From positions 4,030,001 through 4,094,000 of the forward strand of contig NZ_CP010776.1 in NCBI RefSeq assembly GCF_001577755.1: a stretch of 64,000 nucleotides of DNA. The letters run 5' to 3'. This stretch comes from Rufibacter sp. DG15C (GTDB lineage Bacteria; Bacteroidota; Bacteroidia; Cytophagales; Hymenobacteraceae). Made by a program: the position numbers and the translations under genes. Positions 51,828 to 60,481 of the stretch are shown here, one piece after another; positions within the stretch are counted from its first letter, which is position 1; each line of letters begins with the position of its first letter. The notes under the pieces are model-generated. The model searched no databases and was not told where the DNA came from. It saw nothing but the letters and a program-made list of their open reading frames with translations.

Positions 51828-54284
51828 ATGGTCAGGATTCTATTCTTTATGTATTTCTTATTTGTAGTTACACACAGCGCTTCGGCGCAGACATCCCTCA
51901 TCCCGTTTGGCTCCTCCTGGAGGTATCTGGACAACGGCACCAACCAGGGCACTGCCTGGAGCGCTCCCTCCTTCTCTGACGGCGCTTGGAAAACGGGTAC
52001 CGGCAAGTTTGGCTACGGTATCAGTGACGCTAGAACCAGCGTCAGTTACGGTTCAAACGCCAAGAGCAAGTTCATCACCACCTACTTCCGGAAGGCTTTT
52101 TCTCTCACTGACCCAGGGGCATTTACCAGCTTTACCCTAAAAATGAAACGGGACGATGGCGTGGTCATCTACCTGAACGGGAAGGAAGTGCACCGCAACA
52201 ACATGCCCACCGGCAGCATCCTGTATTCCACACTGGCCGCAGACGGGGCCTCAGACAACGGGACCAACATCCTCACGGTGAGCCTTCCCGTTTCTGGGTT
52301 TGTGGCAGGTACCAACGTGTTGGCTGTAGAAGTGCACCAGCAAAAAATCTCCACCTCAGACATGGCCTTTGACCTGGAGTTAACCGGACAGGCCAGCACA
52401 TTGGCCGCCCCGGCGCCCAATACGCCGCCTGCCGTGGCCAGTGTTACCAGGTTGAATCCCTTAACCGAGTCCACCACGGCGACCTTTCTCACCTACCGGA
52501 CTGTTTTCTCAGAGGCGGTCACGGGCGTGGATGCGGCAGACTTTGCACTTACCTCCTCGGGCACCGCGTTGGGCCAGGTGAGCGCGGTGAGGGCCGTTAG
52601 TTCTTCAACGTATGAAGTGACCGTTTCCAACGCCACCGGCCAAGGCACCCTACGGTTGGATGTAAAAGCAACGGGCACCAATATCCAGGACGTGAACAGT
52701 GCCGGCTTGTCTGCGGGCTACACGGTCGGCCAATCCTATACCTTGGCGTCTTCAACAGAAACCACCACCGTGCAGCAAGCACCCATTACCGGGCTATTCT
52801 CATTTGGCTCTACCTGGAAATACCTGGATAACGGCACCAACCCAGGCACCACCTGGTCTACCCTTGCCTTCAACGACGGGTCCTGGAAATCTGGGAATGG
52901 CAAGTTTGGATACGGAATAACGGATGCGGCTACCCTAGTAGGCTTCGGGCCTGACGGCAGCAATAAATACATCACTACTTACTTTAGAAAGACCTTTTCC
53001 ATTGCAGACCCGGCCCTCTATGGCACGATTACGGCCAACCTCCGGTTAGATGATGCCGCAGTAGTGTATCTAAACGGCAAAGAGGTCTTTCGGCACAACA
53101 TGCCCACCGGCACCATCACCAATACCACGATAGCTACCCTGAGCGCCAGCGACGACGGCACTAAGACGCAAACACTCACCATCCCGGCTTCGGCGTTTGT
53201 GACGGGTACCAACGTGATTGCCGTGGAAGTGCACCAGTCCAAGGTCAACACTTCAGACATGGCTTTTGACCTGGAACTCACCTCCACCCATTATGAGCCC
53301 AAGGTGTTGTACTACGAAGGTTTTGAGAGCGGCACCGGGTTTTCCAGCCTGCACCTGCAGACCAGCACCACCTACGGCTTTGGGGTGGCAAGTGCCCCTT
53401 GCTTCAACGGCGCGAAAGTAGGCCGCTGGGAGCTTAGGGCCGGAGACGCGCCCGTAGCAGACGGTACCCGCGCCGAGGTTAGCTTCCCAGAAACGTTGGC
53501 CCAGCAGGAGACCTGGCATTCCTTTGCCGGCTACTTTCCAGCGGCAGACTATAAACTAGACTCAGACGATGAGGCTATTAACCAATGGCACCAGGGAAGC
53601 GGCTTCGGGTCACCCATGATCAGCCTCAGGACAGAGAACGGGCGCTTTATCATCAGGAGGCGTACTCCAGACGGAAACACGCTCCTTGCCCATGACCTGG
53701 GCGCCATCCCTTATGATCAATGGGCAGAAGTGGTGGTCCATATCAAACAGCATCTTACCGCTGGCATTGTACAGGTTTGGATAAACGGCGTGCAGAAACT
53801 GAACCTGCAAGGCGTGCCTACCATGTTCAACGGGCCGTATGGCCAATGGAAGCTGGGCATCTACAAAAGCACCTGGAACAGCGGCAACTCCACCCAGTCT
53901 ATTAAACGGGTATGGTACGTGGACGAGGTAAAGCTTGGGAACGCGGCCTCTACTTATGAGACCATGAAACCCATTGGCAATAACCTGTCTGCGTCATTAG
54001 TGCAAGCCACCAGCACCCAAAGCCTAAGCCTAGAAAATCCTTCCGTTAGACAACCACTACTGTATCCAAACCCAGCCAAGCGGGGAAGCGTGCTTACGCT
54101 TAACACTACCTTGACAGAACCCACTGAAATGGTAGTGAAGGACGTAACAGGCCGTGTCATGTTGACTGGAAAATTTTCGGGGACCGCTAACATTGAGACC
54201 AAGCAACTCCCCAGCGGCATGTATTTCATTTCTACCTACGGCAAGGACCCAATTAGAAACTTGAGATTTATAGTTACAGAGTAA
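51828..54284 (+). CDS. Multidomain secreted lyase-like protein with two galactose-binding domains and T9SS domain
   Basis: 818 residues. Signal peptide to about residue 22 (HSASA). Domain order: galactose-binding-like A (23-190), Ig-like (200-310, VFSEAVTGVDAADF), galactose-binding-like B (320-490), lyase-like jelly roll (about 495-715, DEAINQWHQGSG and VVHIKQHLTAGIVQVWINGVQ) and a T9SS type A sorting domain (LYPNPAKRGSVL to SGMYFIST). Domains A and B and the Ig-like domain match the protein at 17576; the lyase domain matches the lipoprotein at 15274. So this protein fuses pieces found singly 35 kb away. Likely a cell-surface or secreted glycan-degrading enzyme; substrate unknown. Confidence 0.82.
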   Translation: MVRILFFMYFLFVVTHSASAQTSLIPFGSSWRYLDNGTNQGTAWSAPSFSDGAWKTGTGKFGYGISDARTSVSYGSNAKSKFITTYFRKAFSLTDPGAFTSFTLKMKRDDGVVIYLNGKEVHRNNMPTGSILYSTLAADGASDNGTNILTVSLPVSGFVAGTNVLAVEVHQQKISTSDMAFDLELTGQASTLAAPAPNTPPAVASVTRLNPLTESTTATFLTYRTVFSEAVTGVDAADFALTSSGTALGQVSAVRAVSSSTYEVTVSNATGQGTLRLDVKATGTNIQDVNSAGLSAGYTVGQSYTLASSTETTTVQQAPITGLFSFGSTWKYLDNGTNPGTTWSTLAFNDGSWKSGNGKFGYGITDAATLVGFGPDGSNKYITTYFRKTFSIADPALYGTITANLRLDDAAVVYLNGKEVFRHNMPTGTITNTTIATLSASDDGTKTQTLTIPASAFVTGTNVIAVEVHQSKVNTSDMAFDLELTSTHYEPKVLYYEGFESGTGFSSLHLQTSTTYGFGVASAPCFNGAKVGRWELRAGDAPVADGTRAEVSFPETLAQQETWHSFAGYFPAADYKLDSDDEAINQWHQGSGFGSPMISLRTENGRFIIRRRTPDGNTLLAHDLGAIPYDQWAEVVVHIKQHLTAGIVQVWINGVQKLNLQGVPTMFNGPYGQWKLGIYKSTWNSGNSTQSIKRVWYVDEVKLGNAASTYETMKPIGNNLSASLVQATSTQSLSLENPSVRQPLLYPNPAKRGSVLTLNTTLTEPTEMVVKDVTGRVMLTGKFSGTANIETKQLPSGMYFISTYGKDPIRNLRFIVTE

Positions 54285-54312
54285 GAATACTCCGCTGGTT
54301 AAAATACCTGTA

Positions 54313-54358
54313 GAGCCGTTTTTGGCCTGATTTTGAGAAAACAGGCCAAAAACAGCTC
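54313..54358. repeat. Dispersed palindromic repeat
   Basis: GAGCCGTTTTTGGCCTG / CAGGCCAAAAACAGCTC. 29 bp after the lyase stop and ahead of pgk. Confidence 0.85.
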
Positions 54359-54415
54359 CACTCTTAGGAGAGGGATTGGGCCATGCGCCTTCTCAAGGGT
54401 TATAAATAGAATTAC

Positions 54416-54423
54416 TATATTTG
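54416..54423 (+). promoter_or_regulatory. -7 element of the pgk promoter
   Basis: TATATTTG, a full match to TAnnTTTG, 56 bp before the pgk ATG. No clear -33 element is seen. Confidence 0.6.
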
Positions 54424-54479
54424 CTTTGCACCTGTTTCAGGTCTATTTCCGTAGCAAGAACCTAACCTTCACTGAGACT

Positions 54480-55688
54480 ATGATAACCATTGACCAATAC
54501 AACTTCCAGGGCAAGCGTGCACTGGTGCGCGTAGACTTCAACGTGCCCCTGAACGGCAGCTTTGAGATTACAGATGACACCCGCATCAAGGCGGCCGTGC
54601 CCACCATCAGAAAAATTTTGAACGACGGCGGTTCTGTGGTCCTGATGTCGCATTTGGGAAGACCAAAGGGTGGCCCAGAGGAGAAGTATTCTTTGAAGCA
54701 TTTGATTCAGCCGCTGGAAGATATTTTCCAGACCCAGGTCAAATTCTCGCGTGATTGCATTGGCTCTGAGGCCGTAGAAATGGCCAACGCGTTGCAACCC
54801 GGCGAAATCCTGCTGCTGGAGAACCTGCGTTTTCACAAAGAAGAGGAATCGGGTAACCAGATCTTCGCCGAGAAATTAAGCCTCTTGGGAGATGTGTACG
54901 TGAACGACGCCTTCGGGACGGCCCACCGCGCCCACGCCTCTACCTCTATCGTGGCGGATTATTTCCCGCATGACAAGGTGTGCGGCACCGTAATGCAAGC
55001 CGAATTGGAGAACGCCCAGAAAGTATTGAGCTACGCTGATCGTCCGTACACCGCTATTATGGGTGGCGCTAAAATATCAGATAAGATCCTGGTGATTGAG
55101 CAATTGCTGGACCGCGTAGACAACCTGATCATTGGCGGTGGCATGAGCTACACCTTCGCCAGAGCCCAAGGCGGTCACATTGGCAACTCCCTGCTGGAGG
55201 CTGATAAAATGGATTTGACGCTGGAGCTTATGAAGAAAGCTGAGGAAAAAGGCGTGAAAATCTATCTACCTACAGACTCCATCATAGCCGATGCTTTTAA
55301 CAACAACGCCAACACAGATAAAGTAGGAAGTGGCTCTATTCCTGACGGCTGGATGGGCTTAGACATAGGACCAGAAAGCCAGGCTACCTTCGCGGAGGTG
55401 GTTAGAAATTCAAAGACCATTCTCTGGAACGGCCCCATGGGTGTGTTTGAGATGCCCAACTTTGCCGGTGGTACCAAAGCCATTGCCGAAGCTGTAGTGG
55501 AAGCTACTAAGGACGGTGCCTACTCACTCATTGGCGGAGGCGACTCTGCCGCCGCGGTAGCACAGATGGGCCACACGCATGATGTATCGTATGTCTCAAC
55601 CGGCGGTGGTGCTCTGCTAGAGTACATGGAAGGCAAGCAACTACCCGGCGTCCTGGCCTTGCAACTGGATGAGACTCCTTTGACCTAG
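54480..55688 (+). CDS. pgk: Phosphoglycerate kinase
   Basis: About 402 residues from the ATG at 54480, which starts MITIDQYNFQGKRALVRVDFNVPL; a longer reading from 54333 lacks support. Motifs: RVDFNVPL near 20, SHLGRPKGG near 58, GGAKISDK near 198, WNGPMGVFE near 320 and GGGDSAAA near 358. Catalyses 1,3-bisphosphoglycerate + ADP to 3-phosphoglycerate + ATP. Single gene unit with its own promoter and a strong terminator behind it. Confidence 0.98.
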   Translation: MITIDQYNFQGKRALVRVDFNVPLNGSFEITDDTRIKAAVPTIRKILNDGGSVVLMSHLGRPKGGPEEKYSLKHLIQPLEDIFQTQVKFSRDCIGSEAVEMANALQPGEILLLENLRFHKEEESGNQIFAEKLSLLGDVYVNDAFGTAHRAHASTSIVADYFPHDKVCGTVMQAELENAQKVLSYADRPYTAIMGGAKISDKILVIEQLLDRVDNLIIGGGMSYTFARAQGGHIGNSLLEADKMDLTLELMKKAEEKGVKIYLPTDSIIADAFNNNANTDKVGSGSIPDGWMGLDIGPESQATFAEVVRNSKTILWNGPMGVFEMPNFAGGTKAIAEAVVEATKDGAYSLIGGGDSAAAVAQMGHTHDVSYVSTGGGALLEYMEGKQLPGVLALQLDETPLT

Positions 55689-55706
55689 TATCTTCTATTT
55701 CTATAC

Positions 55707-55747
55707 AACAGAAGCGGCGGCCTCATTACTGGGGCCGCCGCTTCTGT
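55707..55747 (+). terminator. Strong intrinsic terminator after pgk
   Basis: AACAGAAGCGGCGGCC / GGCCGCCGCTTCTGTT, 16-bp perfect stem, then TTT. Confidence 0.93.
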
Positions 55748-55783
55748 TTTTAGCCTGTTTTCTAAAAACTAGCCCAAAAACGG
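55744..55783. repeat. Dispersed palindromic repeat, overlapping the terminator tail
   Basis: TTTTTAGCCTGTTTTC / AGCCCAAAAACGG, imperfect. Directly follows the pgk terminator. Confidence 0.7.
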
Positions 55784-55864
55784 TGTATACTTGGTACTAA
55801 GAATCCACCCGGGAGTCCCTATTCAAATAACTATTTAACATATTTTTTCAACCAAAGACACATA

Positions 55865-57781
55865 TTACTTCAACCGCTCTAGATTTCCTTCTGGGGTATA
55901 CTGTAGCAATTGATTCTCCAGCATTTCCTGCAGCAAATCACCTAGTAGCTCCTGCTCAGATGAACTAAAATGCGTGGCGATGGACTTGGGATGCAAAGGC
56001 ATTTCTTTCAGGTGGCTCAACACCTTGGCTTCTAGGTGCAGTTTGTTTTCTTCCAACCGGAGTCTCTTCTTTTGCGCAAGACAGTAATCACAGATGCGGC
56101 AGTTTTCCTTACTCTCCTCCCCGAAGTATTTCAATATCTGCTGCGTCCTACATTGCTTGCCATTCTCCAAATACCCAATCACCGATTTAGCTTTGGCCAG
56201 CGCCTGGTCCCGGAACTGATTTAAGCGCTTCTGGTCCAGAGGCATTTTGGCGGCATCTGCCCTAGGTTGAATGAATTGCACTTGGGGTCCGTCGTGCTGG
56301 GCCTCGTACACCAATACTTGGCGTTGGTGAAGATGTTGCAATTGCTGCCGAACGGTTTTCTCTGGTAGTTCCAGATGTATGGCCAGCCCCGCCTCCGAGA
56401 TTTTCACGAAATCGCGGTACATCTCGCCGCCGTACAACCGCAGCAAGCCTTTGATGACCGGCTCCAGCGTCTCGTTCATAATCTGGAACTCATACAAGGC
56501 CGTGTGCTCCAGCAGGAAGAATACTTTGGACGGACTGTAAAAGCCTTCGTTCAAGACCAGTAGCCCCTCTGACTCCAATTGCTTGAGCGAATGGTGCACT
56601 TCTACGGCAGAAAGCTGGTAAGTCCGACAAAACTCTGCTATGTCAAAGTCAAAGGACTGGAAGGCGCCGCTGCCCGTGGCCAGCTGGTAGAAGTTGGCCA
56701 GGGCCTGGTACACGCGCTTTAAGGTTTCCATGGGAGGATAGGCCTCCGTGGTTTTCTTGAGGAGCAGTGACGTGTCCTCAGGGCCCAGCAAAACTGTGGC
56801 ATAGCTGTACTTGCCATCGCGCCCTGCCCTACCAGCTTCCTGGTAATAAGCCTCCAGAGAATCAGGTAAATCCAGGTGCACCACCAGGCGCACATCTGGC
56901 TTGTCAATCCCCATCCCGAAGGCATTGGTGGCCACAATCACGCGCACTCTGTCTTGAATCCAGTCGGTTTGGGCGGTGGTTCGGGCTTGGTGTGGCAGCC
57001 CGGCGTGGTAAGCGGCGGCTTTGATGCCCTGGCGCTGGAGCCAATCGGCTAACTCTTGCGTGCGGCGGCGGTTGCGCACATAGATGATGGCTGTGCCTTT
57101 CATCTTCTGTAGAATCTCGCGCATTCTGGCCTCTTTGTCCTCCACGGCCAGCACCGAATACGACAAGTTCTTTCTGGCGAAGCTCTGCTGAAAAACATTC
57201 TCTTTTTTGAAGGCCAGCTTCTCCTGGATGTCTGCCTTCACCACAGTAGTAGCAGAAGCAGTCAAGGCCAATATGGGCACCTTCGGCAGGATGTCTCTTA
57301 GCTTGGCAATCTCCAGATACGGTGGCCGGAAGTCATATCCCCACTGTGAAATACAGTGCGCCTCATCCACGGCCAGCAGACAAACGTTCATGCGCTTGAC
57401 CCGCTCCAGAAACAGCTCGGTCTGCAAGCGCTCCGGCGAGACGTACAGAAACTTAACCGCGCCGAACACGCAATTGTCCAGAATCATGTCCATCTCGCGC
57501 TTCGGCATGCCGGTGTGGAGCGCAGCGGCCGCAATGCCGCGTTTACGCAGGTTCTCCACCTGGTCTTTCATGAGCGCAATCAAGGGAGACACCACTAAGC
57601 ACACGCCCTCCTGCGCCAGCGCTGGCACTTGAAAGCAAATGGATTTTCCGCCACCAGTGGGGAGGATAGCCAAGGTGTCTTGTCCGGCTAAGACCGATGC
57701 AATGATGTCTTCCTGCCCCGGCCTGAATTTGTCATAGCCCCAGTATTGCTGTAAGATGTGGTGATGGTCTGTCATAGCCAT
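55865..57781 (-). CDS. recQ: RecQ-type ATP-dependent DNA helicase
   Basis: About 638 residues from the ATG at 57781; upstream ATG at 57814 would add 11 unconserved residues. Helicase motifs: LPTGGGKSICFQVPAL (Walker A), DEAHCISQWGYDFRPPY (II), ALTASAT (III), AFGMGIDKPDVR (V), GRAGRDG (VI). A RecQ zinc-binding region follows (C-x-x-C and CRICDYC near 565-580), then a winged helix. No HRDC domain, so slightly shorter than E. coli RecQ. Unwinds DNA in repair and recombination. Confidence 0.93.
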   Translation of the reverse strand: MAMTDHHHILQQYWGYDKFRPGQEDIIASVLAGQDTLAILPTGGGKSICFQVPALAQEGVCLVVSPLIALMKDQVENLRKRGIAAAALHTGMPKREMDMILDNCVFGAVKFLYVSPERLQTELFLERVKRMNVCLLAVDEAHCISQWGYDFRPPYLEIAKLRDILPKVPILALTASATTVVKADIQEKLAFKKENVFQQSFARKNLSYSVLAVEDKEARMREILQKMKGTAIIYVRNRRRTQELADWLQRQGIKAAAYHAGLPHQARTTAQTDWIQDRVRVIVATNAFGMGIDKPDVRLVVHLDLPDSLEAYYQEAGRAGRDGKYSYATVLLGPEDTSLLLKKTTEAYPPMETLKRVYQALANFYQLATGSGAFQSFDFDIAEFCRTYQLSAVEVHHSLKQLESEGLLVLNEGFYSPSKVFFLLEHTALYEFQIMNETLEPVIKGLLRLYGGEMYRDFVKISEAGLAIHLELPEKTVRQQLQHLHQRQVLVYEAQHDGPQVQFIQPRADAAKMPLDQKRLNQFRDQALAKAKSVIGYLENGKQCRTQQILKYFGEESKENCRICDYCLAQKKRLRLEENKLHLEAKVLSHLKEMPLHPKSIATHFSSSEQELLGDLLQEMLENQLLQYTPEGNLERLK

Positions 57782-57823
57782 GTCAAAGCTACAACTTTGA
57801 ATCTGGGAGGTCAAGCCAATTTG

Positions 57824-57855
57824 AGTCCTGAGTCGCGAGCCGCGGGTCCTGAATC
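57824..57855. repeat. Heptamer tandem repeat tract
   Basis: Units in register: AGTCCTG, AGTCGCG, AGCCGCG, GGTCCTG, then AATC. Confidence 0.75.
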
Positions 57856-58266
57856 ATTTCCTCTGCCACCGCGCCAGCGCACAAACGCATTGCAGCGTCT
57901 CCAACAGCAAGTTGCCCGCCGACCGACCTTGCGCAGGGCAGCCTTGGCTGTGCGCCCGGAGCATGGGCAGGGACCGTGTAATGGCTTTTCAAACAGCAGT
58001 GGCGCAAGCCTACTATGAAACAGATAGCATTTGCCAGGTGCAGAATCCGAAGAAAAGCTGTTTGAGCGGCAGTGAGTTTCTTTTCTTCTTGATTCTTTTG
58101 GTTAGGTTGAACATCAAGGAGAAAAGTGACAAACCGGGGCAGAAAGCAAGGAAGGAGGATTTGGGAGGACGGTGTTGGTTGGTAGAGCCGGAAAGATAAA
58201 TCAAATAAAGTAGTCATCCCCCTACCCCCTTCAAAGGGGGACGAAAAAGCTCCTTTCTTCTAATAT

Positions 58267-58304
58267 CATTTTTAGCCTAGTTTCTCCAAAATACCCTAAA
58301 AACA
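58267..58304. repeat. Dispersed palindromic repeat, degenerate
   Basis: CATTTTTAGCCTAG / ACCCTAAAAACAG. About 57 bp 3' of the gene at 58361. Confidence 0.6.
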
Positions 58305-58308
58305 GAAA

Positions 58309-58328
58309 ACCCGACCATGGGCCGGGCT
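58309..58328 (-). terminator. Short terminator after the 58361 gene
   Basis: CCCG/CGGG stem with T-rich tail on the minus strand, 33 bp beyond the stop. Confidence 0.5.
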
Positions 58329-58360
58329 TTCAAGTATCATTCATTCACTCAAGTATTAAC

Positions 58361-59182
58361 TTACGCAGCAGCAGATTGTTCGTGCTCCCGATCTTCAATT
58401 ACCTTTTTCAACTTCTGGATAGATTGCTTGGCGCGTTCTTCATCTAGTTTGTTGATGTTCAAGAGCATTTTGGTTTTCTCTTGACGGGTAATCACCGGGT
58501 TGTTGAGCAAACGGATAATCTCCTCTTTCTGCTTAGCCGTGGCGTATTTCACTGCTGGCGCTTCTTCCTCCGTTGTAGCTGGCGTAGATGCGACTGGCAC
58601 TGGGACGGCTTCGGCTTCTACTGGCACGGCTTTCATGGTTTTGGCAGGCGCGGCCGCTCTTGGCTGCTCTGCTTTCACCTCCTGCACATTGCCTTGGTAG
58701 TCCATCTCCTCGGCTGGGGTAGGCTCATAGCCAGCGGCTCTGATGATCCAAGCCAAGATGTTCCTATAAGCCTTACCAATGGCTCTGGTCTGGGCCATTG
58801 ACGCGATCGCATACTCTTGATAATACTTGCGGCCTTGCTCTTTGTTGGAGCAGATGGCAAACCCCGCTCCCACCACTTGCTCAGTGCGCAGGTTCAACAG
58901 GTTTACTTTAGCCAGGTACTTAATCTCGGTGCTGTCGGTCATGCTGGTTAACTCCTCTACTATAGGCAAAATGCCCAAGCGAGAACCCGCATACTGCCAG
59001 CCTTCCACGTTCACGTATTCCTTCCCTTGGATATTTTGATAAAGTCTGTTCTCTTTGATGAACTTCGCTAAATCAATCGCCAAGTGCATTGTCTCATCAG
59101 AACGAGAGATGTCATAGCTCTCTATTTTGTTCTTTTTGACCACTTTTTCTTCGTTGGCAACCTGATTCACTTTTGTTTGCAT
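58361..59182 (-). CDS. Phage-type conserved protein, possible recombination/ssDNA-annealing associated
   Basis: 273 residues, no signal. Residues 25-155 carry a conserved block (YVNVEGWQYAGSRLG, VVGAGFAICSN, EYAIASMAQTRAIGKAYRNIL) that I know from phage and prophage proteins linked to recombination modules. A Pro/Ala/Val-rich linker (165-210) leads to a C-terminal lysine-rich helical region (ATAKQKEEIIRLLNN) like that of RecT/Erf-type proteins. No phage genes surround it. It is a single gene with its own terminator. Identification is by memory and only moderate. Confidence 0.5.
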   Translation of the reverse strand: MQTKVNQVANEEKVVKKNKIESYDISRSDETMHLAIDLAKFIKENRLYQNIQGKEYVNVEGWQYAGSRLGILPIVEELTSMTDSTEIKYLAKVNLLNLRTEQVVGAGFAICSNKEQGRKYYQEYAIASMAQTRAIGKAYRNILAWIIRAAGYEPTPAEEMDYQGNVQEVKAEQPRAAAPAKTMKAVPVEAEAVPVPVASTPATTEEEAPAVKYATAKQKEEIIRLLNNPVITRQEKTKMLLNINKLDEERAKQSIQKLKKVIEDREHEQSAAA

Positions 59183-59394
59183 TTTTCTATAGTTTCAGTT
59201 CAGAATAATAACAGACCTGTCAAGGGAATAGTGCATTTTAATTCCACTTTTAACACAAATAATCTCCCTGATAATCAATTAGTTACAAGTGTTTGCTAAA
59301 TTATTTTTAGCAATTTGTAAACCACTGTAAATAAACAGGTTAGATCAAACAATTTGTTAGAAACTGAAGCGAATAAGGTAGTGAGAACATGAAG

Positions 59395-59454
59395 GCGCCT
59401 CGGCCCGTTTTTGGCCTGATTTCTAGAAATCAGGCCAAAAACGGGCCGAGGCGC
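59395..59454. repeat. 60-bp perfect palindrome (best copy of the dispersed family)
   Basis: Arms of 30 bp: GCGCCTCGGC, then CCGTTTTTGGCCTGATTTCT, and the exact complement with no mismatch and no loop. 19 bp 3' of the lolD-like gene stop. The gap 59183-59472 otherwise shows nothing clear. Confidence 0.95.
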
Positions 59455-59472
59455 TTGGCAAAAGAATATAGT

Positions 59473-60174
59473 CTATAAAGTCTCTTCAGCAGCTTCTTCG
59501 GGCTGCAGGAGGTAGCCGTCTTTCATGGTGAGTTTTCTATCTGCCATGTCTGCCAAGACCGGGTTGTGCGTGACAATCACAAAGGTCTGGCCCAGTTCCT
59601 CGCGTAGCTTAAAGAAGATATGGTGCAGCTCGTCGGCGTTTTTGGAGTCCAGGTTACCGGAAGGCTCATCGGCGAAAATGAGTTTGGGAGAATTGATCAG
59701 GGCGCGGGCCACGGCGGTGCGTTGTTGCTCGCCGCCGCTCATCTCAGAGGGCTTATGGTCCAAGCGCTCGCCTAGGTTGAGCATCTCCAGCAGTTCTTTG
59801 GCGCGCTGCTCTACTTCTTTCTCTGGGCGGTTGGCCAGGAAGCCGGGCAAACACACATTCTCTAACGCGGTGAATTCAGGAAGGAGATTGTGGAATTGGA
59901 AGATGAAGCCAATGTTCTGATTCCGGAAACGGGCCACTTCTTTGTTACTCATGCCAGAGATTTTCTGCCCTTGCAAGTAAACCTCACCGGCGTCTGGCGA
60001 GTCCAAAGTGCCCAACAGGTGCAACAGCGTGCTTTTACCGGCGCCCGAGGCCCCCACGATGGAAACTACCTCGGCGTCACCGATGGTCAAGTCAATGCCT
60101 TTTAGCACCGGCAGCTTGCCGTAACTCTTAAACAGCCCGCGGGCCTCCAACAATATTGGTTTCTGGTCGGTCAT
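59473..60174 (-). CDS. LolD-like ABC transporter ATP-binding protein
   Basis: About 233 residues from the ATG at 60174; the 26 residues before it have no support. Walker A GASGAGKST near 43, signature MSGGEQQRTAVARAL near 150, Walker B LIFADEPSGNLDSK near 167, D-loop HNPV, all as in LolD/MacB/FtsE-like exporters. Permease partners are not adjacent, so substrate is not fixed; lipoprotein release is the common family role. Confidence 0.85.
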   Translation of the reverse strand: MTDQKPILLEARGLFKSYGKLPVLKGIDLTIGDAEVVSIVGASGAGKSTLLHLLGTLDSPDAGEVYLQGQKISGMSNKEVARFRNQNIGFIFQFHNLLPEFTALENVCLPGFLANRPEKEVEQRAKELLEMLNLGERLDHKPSEMSGGEQQRTAVARALINSPKLIFADEPSGNLDSKNADELHHIFFKLREELGQTFVIVTHNPVLADMADRKLTMKDGYLLQPEEAAEETL

Positions 60175-60244
60175 GTGGTACAAAACAACGCGGAAGGGTT
60201 GGCATTTGCAAATACCGCGCTTGTGTGCAGGAAACGGGAAAATG

Positions 60245-60274
60245 AGTCTCAAGTTGTGAGTCTTGAGTTGTGAG
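60245..60274. repeat. Heptamer tandem repeat tract
   Basis: Units in register: AGTCTCA, AGTTGTG, AGTCTTG, AGTTGTG, AG. Confidence 0.75.
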
Positions 60275-60289
60275 GCAATGAATGCACTT

Positions 60290-60326
60290 CGTTTTTGGCT
60301 TGCTTTCTGGAAATCAGGCTAAAAAT
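60290..60326. repeat. Dispersed palindromic repeat, degenerate
   Basis: CGTTTTTGGCTTGC / CAGGCTAAAAATA. Between divergent genes. Confidence 0.65.
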
Positions 60327-60368
60327 AATGTACTAGTCTAATGAAAAACTCAGTTTCAATTCAATTTT

Positions 60369-60410
60369 CCAGACCCAGGACTCGCGACTCAGGACACCTG
60401 ACTAACGACT
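60369..60410. repeat. Heptamer tandem repeat tract (six units, inverse orientation)
   Basis: CCAGACC, CAGGACT, CGCGACT, CAGGACA, CCTGACT, AACGACT. It is the reverse-complement type of the tract at 57824. Confidence 0.75.
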
Positions 60411-60423
60411 GTTCGGGCTTCGT

Positions 60424-60454
60424 TTTGAAAAGAACCCTGAAAGCCTTACTTTCG
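60424..60454 (+). promoter_or_regulatory. sucC promoter
   Basis: TTTG at 60424-60427 and TACTTTCG at 60447-60454, 19 bp apart, matching the Bacteroidota -33/-7 pattern with one -7 mismatch. Confidence 0.65.
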
Positions 60455-60481
60455 TGCACCTAAAAACATCAACCTAACCTC

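Larger units (their letters stand above)
57782..58360. other. Intergenic region upstream of recQ
   Basis: Holds the heptamer tract at 57824-57855, a common Bacteroidota CCCCCTTCAAAGGGGG hairpin near 58225-58242, a palindromic repeat and the terminator of the next gene. Reading frames here lack signals and were not called. Confidence 0.6.

Noticed and set aside
57789-58217. Reading frames of 95-142 residues upstream of recQ
   Set aside because: They cross the heptamer tract and the CCCCCTTCAAAGGGGG hairpin and have no protein-like composition.
35581-60410. CRISPR array
   Set aside because: The palindromic repeats are scattered singly and not separated by regular spacers, and no cas gene is present.
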